From Saprospiraceae bacterium UBA6168 (GTDB lineage: Bacteria; Bacteroidota; Bacteroidia; Chitinophagales; Saprospiraceae): a stretch of 27,244 bases of DNA. Below are positions 22,301 through 27,244 of this stretch, one piece after another. Under the pieces are notes generated by a model. That model was not told where the DNA came from. It ran no database searches and was given only the letters and a program-made list of their open reading frames with translations. The stretch is taken from the NCBI GenBank assembly GCA_002435785.1, contig DIUC01000005.1:1-27244 (forward strand), read 5' to 3'. How positions within the stretch are numbered: position 1 is the stretch's first letter; each line of letters starts with the position of its first letter. Position numbers and translations under genes: made by a program.

Positions 22301-24333
22301 GCACTGGAGGCAGTGCCGTTTAGCACCGCTTCATTTGCGCTGCAATTGAGTACCCCGCTCGGCCCGGCGTTGGCGGTGGGTGGGGTGGTGTTTTGGGTAA
22401 CAATGCCCGTGGCCATGCTGGTACACCCATTGCTGCCCGTGACGGTCAGGACATAGTTGCCCGTTGCGCTCACCGTTGGTTGTTGTTGGTTGGAGCTGAA
22501 GTTGTTCGGCCCCGTCCAACCGTAGCTTACGTTGGGGGTGGTGGAACTGCCGCCCAATGTCACGTTGGCACTCAGGCAGGTGATGGTGCCACCCTGTGCC
22601 GTGGCCTGTGGCGTGGTGGTGTTGAGGGTAACTTGTGCCGTGGCCGTGGCCGTGCAGCCGTTGGCGGGGTTGGTGACGGTGAGCAGGTAGCTGCCGGGTG
22701 CGCCCACCGTTGGGTTTTGTTGGTTGGACGAAAAGCCGTTTGGCCCTGTCCAGGCGTAGCCGACGCCCGGTGTGGTGGAGTTGCCAACGAGGTTTACGTT
22801 GGAACTGGCACAGGTGATTGTACCGCCATTTGCGCTTGCATTTGGTGCAGCGATGTTGGAGGTCACGGTGGTGGTAGAGGCCCCGGAGCAGCCATTGGTG
22901 GTGTTGGTGATGGTCAATGTATAACTGCCTCCTGCGTTCACGACGGGGTTCAGGGTGGTGGCCCCAGAGACGATATTGCCGCCGACCGTTGTCCAAAGCA
23001 CGTTGAAGCCTTGACCAGTCGGGCCGACCCCGTTCAGGGTGGTCTGGCTGTTGGTGCAGGTGATGGTGCCCGGTGGGCCAGCCGTGACCATCGGTGCCGT
23101 TTGGTTGGCGGTGACGGTGGTGAAGGCAGTGGCCACGCAGTTGTTGGCCGTGTTTTGCACCAGCAGGTGGTAACTGCCCACTTCGTTCACGAAGCAATTG
23201 TTGAGGGTGTTTGCGCCAGCAACAATATGGCCGTCGGTGGTCGTCCAGTTGTAAATAAAAGACGGCCCCGTAGAACTGCCGCTCCCGCTGAGGTTGACGG
23301 ACTGGTTGGTGCAAGTGAGCATGGTCGGTGCGGCTGCCGCAGCATTGGGAATGGCAGGTGGCTCTACCACGATGTTGTTCTGTGAAATGGTGCAGCCGTT
23401 GGCATCTGTCACGACCACCGAGTAGCTGCCAGCAGAGAGGTTGTTGATGAAGGAACTATTGCCGCCATTGCTCCAAAGATAGCCGTATGGCGGTGTGCCG
23501 CCATTGATAGAAATGGAAATGGAGCCGCCCAAGCCCGCACACCCCTCCGGCGTCACGTCCACACTGGAGGTGGCAAGCGGTGCCGACGGCTGCTCGATGC
23601 TGATGGTGCCGATGGTGCTGGTGGCGCCCAGCGAGCCTGTGACGGTGAGTGAGTACGCACCTGCCGACAAATTGGTGAGGCTCTGCGTGGTAGCGCCATT
23701 GCTCCAAAGAAAAGTGAAGGGGGCCATCCCGCCCGTGAGGCCGACGGTGATGGCACCGTTGGAACCGCCGTAGCAGTTCACGTTGACCGCGTTCTGCACT
23801 GTGAGGAAGGGGGCCGAGCAGCCTTGCGCAAACTCCCACAGCTCGTTTTGGTTGGCTTGCCCCACTTGGTATATTTTCTTGTCGGGGCAGATGCCGTACA
23901 CGGTCGGGTAGTAGTTGATGTTGTAGGGGCCGTATTGCGAGGCATTGTCAATGATGGGGAAAAACTTGCCCGTGACCCAATCGCCCTGCGTACCACCGAC
24001 ACAGCCGGGCAGGTCGTACAGGCAATTGGTGTTGGTGCCAGCGTCAGTCTCAATCATAAAGGCCATCACGGGACCGTTGGCGGGGGGGCCGTGGAAGTAG
24101 TGGACGTTTTGAAAAGCGTTGGACTGGTGGTAGTTCCAACAGGGGCCGCACCAAGTGGCCGAAAAATCGAGGAAGACGATTTTGTTGTCGTTTAGGTAGT
24201 TGTACAGGGTGTGCGACACGTTGTTGACGTCGGTCATCGTCCAGTTGGGAGCGGTGGTGCCGTTGGGCAATTGCGCCAGCAAGCTGTTCGTCAACAAGAG
24301 CAAAGCGGAAAGGGCGGGTATGATTCGCTTCAT
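19318..24333 (-). CDS. Giant secreted thioredoxin-SprB-repeat protein with T9SS sorting domain
   Basis: A 1671-residue exported protein. Residues 1-20 are a signal peptide. Residues 21-180 form a thioredoxin/TlpA-like domain with FSATWCGPCWNYH (Cys62, Cys65) and a cis-Pro motif YYPTV (Pro143). About ten SprB-type repeats follow, marked by YLWSNG...LSAGNYSVxVTDANGC, interrupted by a block of five PKD/Ig-like repeats (TITCxSxNVxLxGxSxTP...TVTxxxNGC) and by two to three HYR/Ig-like modules (TIVDVAGNTSTGTATIEVVD; TVPQP end). The last 75 or so residues (ISLFPNPTTGILTMAF...VYFVRI) are a type A T9SS sorting domain, so the protein should be moved across the outer membrane and anchored or released. 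The start at 24333 gives the signal peptide; the open frame runs further upstream antisense to murF-alr, which is not coding. An adhesin role is inferred from the repeats. Confidence 0.92.
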   Translation of the reverse strand: MKRIIPALSALLLLTNSLLAQLPNGTTAPNWTMTDVNNVSHTLYNYLNDNKIVFLDFSATWCGPCWNYHQSNAFQNVHYFHGPPANGPVMAFMIETDAGTNTNCLYDLPGCVGGTQGDWVTGKFFPIIDNASQYGPYNINYYPTVYGICPDKKIYQVGQANQNELWEFAQGCSAPFLTVQNAVNVNCYGGSNGAITVGLTGGMAPFTFLWSNGATTQSLTNLSAGAYSLTVTGSLGATSTIGTISIEQPSAPLATSSVDVTPEGCAGLGGSISISINGGTPPYGYLWSNGGNSSFINNLSAGSYSVVVTDANGCTISQNNIVVEPPAIPNAAAAAPTMLTCTNQSVNLSGSGSSTGPSFIYNWTTTDGHIVAGANTLNNCFVNEVGSYHLLVQNTANNCVATAFTTVTANQTAPMVTAGPPGTITCTNSQTTLNGVGPTGQGFNVLWTTVGGNIVSGATTLNPVVNAGGSYTLTITNTTNGCSGASTTTVTSNIAAPNASANGGTITCASSNVNLVGNSTTPGVGYAWTGPNGFSSNQQNPTVGAPGSYLLTVTNPANGCTATATAQVTLNTTTPQATAQGGTITCLSANVTLGGSSTTPNVSYGWTGPNNFSSNQQQPTVSATGNYVLTVTGSNGCTSMATGIVTQNTTPPTANAGPSGVLNCSANEAVLNGTASSAGSQFSYLWTTTNGHIVSGATTLTPTADEAGSYVLTVTNNTNGCTSTASTPVVQRQPVAANIAAQMNVSCNGNATGSATATGGGGNGSYTYAWSNGGNTATVSGLSAGNYSVVVTDGENCAATKTVNITEPTALTVNATTTAQSAPGVNDGLATANPQGGTGSYAFLWSNGGTTQTIADLAPGNYTVSVTDANGCLKVQAVTVNVFGCAVSANMASEDASCHGSNDGSASITLTNAAMPQVFLWSNGAETQDIGDLAPGTYTVSATDGNGCEVVASVSIGQPNLLNANTTATGLTASGQPDGTASANPTGGTGPFSFVWSNGAITQAITGLPSANYTVSVTDANGCTAVQTVPVAPFGCSTVANVSASHISCFGAADGQATVTLTGGLTPYTFLWSNGKTTATITGLEAGSYSVSVNDAVNCPAIIGVTILEPAVLELALSEFSNTDCGADIGYATVAASGGTTSIGYHFVWSNGESGPTLSNLGAGSYGVSVTDGNDCEATINVQVGINDSEPPMALTQNLTLALNGSGTASLSASQVDNGSTDNCTIESMTIDKTDFDCNDLGLHEVTLTIVDVAGNTSTGTATIEVVDNQSPVISVQNVVVFLDENGTATIAPQMLDGGSSDNCSIAEQTIDVASFTCANFGLNAVVLTVVDASGNSAAGTSIVNVQDNTAPVLTCPGDMVLAYCDPVASFAIEASDNCAQGLLPSQIAGLPSGANFPAGTTVQAFEVSDGHGNAGTCSFTITVPQPMQVDLTVVDVACFGGMDGSISASVSGSGQGYTYLWSNGANTPEIANLGTGIFTVSVTDDAGCMAVQSAIITEPAALMVMLGQATPATIGQQNGAIEVVIEGGATPYSYLWQDGSGNVISNQQNLINIAAGNYILEVTDANGCTVQQEFTVQPVSSITQRKLEQDISLFPNPTTGILTMAFDDMEARYASISVLDLTGRLVVKHANADVSSGMYVLDVSGIADGVYFVRIMIDSHIVAKRLVVQK

Positions 24334-24470
24334 AAAAAATGGGTATTTCGTAATCCAGTTTGAGCAAAGTCGGGCATTGCGGAGCGCAAACCCGGCTAAA
24401 GTTACGGGAGATAGCGGAGAAAGCACCGCTGTAAATCCAAAAATGCCAAATAGCCAACCGAACGGGTGGG

Positions 24471-27113
24471 TCACTCCTGCACGTACACCCGCTTCACTCG
24501 CTCGGAAATAGTGGTGAAAATCTCGTAGGGAATCGTGTCGAGGCTCGCCGCCAGTTCCTGCACGGGCAGGCCGTTCCCGAAGATAATAGCCTGCCCGCCC
24601 TCCGCCGCATCGGGGATGTCCGTCACATCGGCCATGGTCATGTCCATGCACACGTTGCCGATGAGCGGCGCACGACGGCCATTTATCAGCACGCTGAACC
24701 GCCCATTGCCGGCACGGCGCAAAAGCCCATCGGCGTAGCCAAGGCTGAGGGTGGCGATGCGCATGGGGCGCTCCGCCTTGCCGAGCCTGCCGTAGCCCAC
24801 CGTCTCGCCCACGGCCACGGTTTTTACTTGTGAAATGGTGGCCTTGAGGGTGTTCACGGTCTGGAGGCGGTCTTGCAGCAAGCCGCTGCTGTCCACCCCG
24901 TACAGCCCGATGCCGAGCCGCACCATTTCCATTTGCAGCTCCGGGAACCGGCTGATGCCACCGCTGTTGAGGATGTGCCGCATGGGGGCATAGCCGAGGC
25001 CAGCGGCCAGGCGCTCGTACATTCGTTGGAAACGGGCGAACTGCTCCCACGTAAAGTCGTCGTGGGCGGGCGCTTCGCTGGCGGCCAAGTGCGAGAACAC
25101 CGTCCTGACCACCACCGGTGGCCTGTCCGTGGCCGCTTCGTTCAGCATTTCGAGCAGCGCCTCCATGTCGGCTTCCTCGAAGCCGAGGCGGTGCATGCCC
25201 GTGTCGAGCTTGAGATGGATGGGGAAGGGGATTGGGATTGCGGATTGCGCCTGCCTGTTCGGCAGACAGGGATTGCGGATGGCGGATTGGGGGGCCACTG
25301 CCTGCGTTTGCTCGTCGTCCATACTCAATTTGGCCTGGGTAGCTTCGCTGTTTTGCTGCGCAAAATGGTTTTTCAAAAACTCGAAAAAATTGCGGAGCAA
25401 ACCAAGGCTGTAAATCTCTGGCTCCAAACGGTACCGCACCAGCGCCTCGAAGGTGGCTTCTTCGGGGTTCATCACGAGGATGGGCAGTTGGATGCCCGCC
25501 TTGCGCAGCTCAACGCCCTCGTCGGCGTAGGCTACGCCGAGGTAATCCACGTTCTGGAACTCCAGCAGTTTGGCCACTTCCGAGCTGCCGCTGCCATAAG
25601 CCCCGGCCTTTACCATCACCATCATCTTGGTGCCTGGGCCGAGCTGGCTTTGGTAGGCCCGCAGGTTGTTGAGCAGGGCGCCGAGGTTCACTTCCAGCAC
25701 CGTTTTGTGGAACTTGATGGCCAGCCGGTTGGCGATGCGCTCGAACTCGAATTGCCGGGCGCCCTTTAGCAATACCACTTCGTCCCGAAAGACAAGCTCT
25801 TGAAAATCGTCCAGAAACGCTTGGGTGCTTGGGTAAAATCGGGCATTGAAGCCATCGGGCAGCCACTTCCTCACATGCGCCACTTTTTTGCCGATGCCGA
25901 TGAGGCGGTCTATGCGCTTCTCGATGAGCAGCCCGGCTACCGTGCCGTAGAGCTGCCCGTCGGTCTGCCCACTCTGCAAGATGTCGGATAGGATGAGGGT
26001 GCGCCCCAGTTTTTTGCCCACGAGGGTTCGGGACGGGCTTTGCTGCTCCAGAAAATTGAGGGCGATGCCCAACGAAGTGAGGTCGGAATTGTAGCTGTCG
26101 TTGATGACCGTGCAGCCGTTCAGCCCCTCCTTGAGTTCGAGGCGCATGGCCACGGGTTCGAGGTGGGCAATGCGGGCGGCGATGACCTCGTCCGGTACGC
26201 CGAGGTGCAGCAGCAATGCCCAGCAGTGGGTGGCATTCTCGATGCTGGCGGCGTCAGTGAATGGAATTACGATTGACGATTGACGATTGACGATTTTGGC
26301 TTCAAGGAGCGTACTGTTGCCTGTTTGGTGCTGCGCAATGATTTGGAGGTCGGCGGGCTTGCCCGTGGCGGACCATGTGAAAAGCTGGGGGCCTGTTTTG
26401 CCGAAGACTGCCTTCATTTCGCTTGTAACCAATTCGTTGTCAACGCAATAAATCAGCGTTCCGCAATTTTTGAACAACAGCAGTTTCTCCCGGACCTTGG
26501 TTTCGAGGTCGGGGAAGCCCTCTTGGTGCGCCTCGCCGATGTTGGTGAAGACGCCGATGTTTGGGGCGATGATGGGTTCCAGCCTTTCCATCTCGCCCGG
26601 CTGCGAGATGCCCGCCTCGAAGATGCCGAGGGAATGTTCCGGGCTGATTTGGAGGACGGAGAGCGGCACCCCCGTCTGCGAGTTGTAGCTCTTTGGGCTG
26701 CGCACGATGTGGTGATCCTCGTGCAGGAGCTGAAAGAGCCACTCCTTCACGATAGTCTTGCCGTTGCTGCCCGTGATGCCGACGATGGGCAGGGAAAACT
26801 GCCGCCGATGCCATGCGGCGAGGGCCTGAAAGGCGTCGTGGGTATGTTTGACAAAGATGAAATTGGCCAGTGGGAAGCTGAGGTTGGCGGGCAGGTTTTT
26901 GGAGATGACGAAGTTGCGGATGCCGCTGTCGTAGAGTTCCTTGATGAACTCGTGCCCGTCGTGCCGCCGCCCCTGCAAGGCGATGTAAAGCGAACTGGCC
27001 GGGAAAATGACCTGTCGGCTATCCAGCAACAGGTGCTCGATGATGGCGTCGGATGGCGGTGCAAGGAACTGGCCGCCCATGATTTCGGCGATTTGCTGGA
27101 TTGGATAGCGCAT
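24471..27113 (-). CDS. murF-alr: Bifunctional MurF ligase / alanine racemase
   Basis: An 880-residue fusion typical of Bacteroidota. The N-terminal half (1-460) is UDP-N-acetylmuramoyl-tripeptide:D-alanyl-D-alanine ligase: its P-loop GITGSNGKTIVKEW is at 112-125, followed by FTNIGEAHQEGF and a ligase C-terminal domain. It adds D-Ala-D-Ala to the peptidoglycan precursor. The C-terminal half (about 470-880) is a PLP-dependent alanine racemase with Lys502 in MVMVKAGAYGSGS and the C-terminal SLGYADGLLR and PLIGNVCMDMTMADVT motifs. It supplies D-alanine for the same step. Two stretches look repeat-derived: residues 274-282 (IVNRQSSIV) and about 608-629 (QSAIRNPCLPNRQAQSAIPI). ATG 27113 (MRYPIQQIAEIM) lies 18 bases after a TACATTTG box. 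Confidence 0.95.
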   Translation of the reverse strand: MRYPIQQIAEIMGGQFLAPPSDAIIEHLLLDSRQVIFPASSLYIALQGRRHDGHEFIKELYDSGIRNFVISKNLPANLSFPLANFIFVKHTHDAFQALAAWHRRQFSLPIVGITGSNGKTIVKEWLFQLLHEDHHIVRSPKSYNSQTGVPLSVLQISPEHSLGIFEAGISQPGEMERLEPIIAPNIGVFTNIGEAHQEGFPDLETKVREKLLLFKNCGTLIYCVDNELVTSEMKAVFGKTGPQLFTWSATGKPADLQIIAQHQTGNSTLLEAKIVNRQSSIVIPFTDAASIENATHCWALLLHLGVPDEVIAARIAHLEPVAMRLELKEGLNGCTVINDSYNSDLTSLGIALNFLEQQSPSRTLVGKKLGRTLILSDILQSGQTDGQLYGTVAGLLIEKRIDRLIGIGKKVAHVRKWLPDGFNARFYPSTQAFLDDFQELVFRDEVVLLKGARQFEFERIANRLAIKFHKTVLEVNLGALLNNLRAYQSQLGPGTKMMVMVKAGAYGSGSSEVAKLLEFQNVDYLGVAYADEGVELRKAGIQLPILVMNPEEATFEALVRYRLEPEIYSLGLLRNFFEFLKNHFAQQNSEATQAKLSMDDEQTQAVAPQSAIRNPCLPNRQAQSAIPIPFPIHLKLDTGMHRLGFEEADMEALLEMLNEAATDRPPVVVRTVFSHLAASEAPAHDDFTWEQFARFQRMYERLAAGLGYAPMRHILNSGGISRFPELQMEMVRLGIGLYGVDSSGLLQDRLQTVNTLKATISQVKTVAVGETVGYGRLGKAERPMRIATLSLGYADGLLRRAGNGRFSVLINGRRAPLIGNVCMDMTMADVTDIPDAAEGGQAIIFGNGLPVQELAASLDTIPYEIFTTISERVKRVYVQE
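25229..25290. repeat. Heptamer repeats around an imperfect palindrome inside murF-alr
   Basis: Two GGATTGC heptamers (25235-25248) lead into an imperfect palindrome (TGCCTG...CAGACA, about 25252-25268), followed by GGATTGC, GGATGGC and GGATTGG heptamers (about 25269-25290). It is read in frame in the racemase half as roughly residues 608-629, between two conserved helices. Confidence 0.65.
26271..26295. repeat. GATTGAC heptamer repeat inside murF-alr
   Basis: Three consecutive GATTGAC units (26271-26291) plus GATT lie in the MurF half and encode IVNRQSSIV in frame. Confidence 0.8.
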
Positions 27114-27130
27114 GTTTGTTGGATGACGGG

Positions 27131-27138
27131 CAAATGTA
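27131..27138 (-). promoter_or_regulatory. murF-alr: -7 box upstream of murF-alr
   Basis: The minus strand reads TACATTTG, matching TAnnTTTG, 17 bases before the start codon at 27113. No clear -33 box was found. The remaining bases to the window end (27139-27244) contain nothing recognisable. Confidence 0.45.
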
Positions 27139-27244
27139 ACGGATTTTCTCACGTTCGCTGAAGTGCAGCGACGGGAGGGGGCTTCGTCAATGGCCCCGAT
27201 CCATTTGCATTGCATTGTATGCCTCGATCATCCGCACAGGTCAC

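Noticed and set aside
22331..23385. Long open frames on both strands (about 330 codons each) within the repeat region
   Set aside because: They are other-frame shadows of the repetitive, GC-rich giant gene, with low-complexity His/Gln/Arg or Gly/Val content and no domains.
24334..25050. Upstream extension of the giant repeat protein's frame (about 239 more codons)
   Set aside because: It runs antisense to the racemase half of MurF-Alr, has no domain, and the signal peptide starts at 24333.
1..27244. Reverse transcriptase, CRISPR array, transposase or integrase
   Set aside because: No YxDD-type reverse transcriptase motif, no regularly spaced repeats with spacers, and no transposase or integrase motif was found on either strand.

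Overview
The window looks like chromosomal DNA from a free-living member of the Bacteroidota, probably close to the Saprospiria/Chitinophagia side of the phylum; that placement is an inference. The evidence is a fused MurF-alanine racemase, a giant secreted protein with SprB-type repeats and a C-terminal type IX secretion (T9SS) sorting domain, a DUF4294 protein, several TAnnTTTG-type -7 promoter boxes just upstream of genes, and few Shine-Dalgarno sequences. No rRNA, tRNA, CRISPR array, transposase, integrase or reverse transcriptase gene was seen.

Region 1 (1-1100) holds a membrane-anchored SGNH/GDSL hydrolase. Region 2 (about 1220-7090, all on the minus strand) looks like an accessory conflict/defence island. 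In transcription order from the right it has a coupled pair of unknown genes (130 and 262 aa), a second coupled pair of unknowns (167 aa, then a frameshifted 127-residue gene), a TIR domain fused to a formylglycine-generating-enzyme (FGE)/C-type-lectin-like domain, an orphan FGE C-terminal fragment with its own copy of the same 3' flank, a DUF433/DUF5615 antitoxin-toxin pair, a stand-alone TIR protein and a DUF6155-like protein. The FGE fragment, and less clearly the TIR-FGE tail, resemble the variable region of a diversity-generating retroelement (DGR). No template repeat or reverse transcriptase lies in the window.

Region 3 (7277-10151) has a DoxX-family membrane protein and a Tat-type Gfo/Idh/MocA oxidoreductase on the plus strand, a bidirectional terminator, and a convergent Uma2-family nuclease. 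Region 4 (10251-12814, minus) is a run of an S24/LexA-like repressor, a four-helix-bundle protein and a polytopic membrane protein whose coding sequence contains a perfect 28-bp palindrome in frame. Divergent from the repressor is a membrane-anchored glucosaminidase (12965-13861) with a good promoter and a candidate operator. Region 5 (14043-17660, mostly housekeeping, minus) encodes pterin-4a-carbinolamine dehydratase, a DUF4294 protein, a small coiled-coil protein, and a tight panD - flippase-like membrane protein - rfaE2 cluster.

Region 6 (17661-27113) has a 607-bp gene-free stretch with several inverted repeats, an MltD-like lytic transglycosylase, the 1671-residue thioredoxin/SprB-repeat/T9SS protein, and the MurF-Alr fusion. 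Three cell-wall enzymes (glucosaminidase, transglycosylase, MurF-Alr) lie within about 14 kb. Short tandem repeats, often with 7-bp units, occur between genes and also inside genes in frame.
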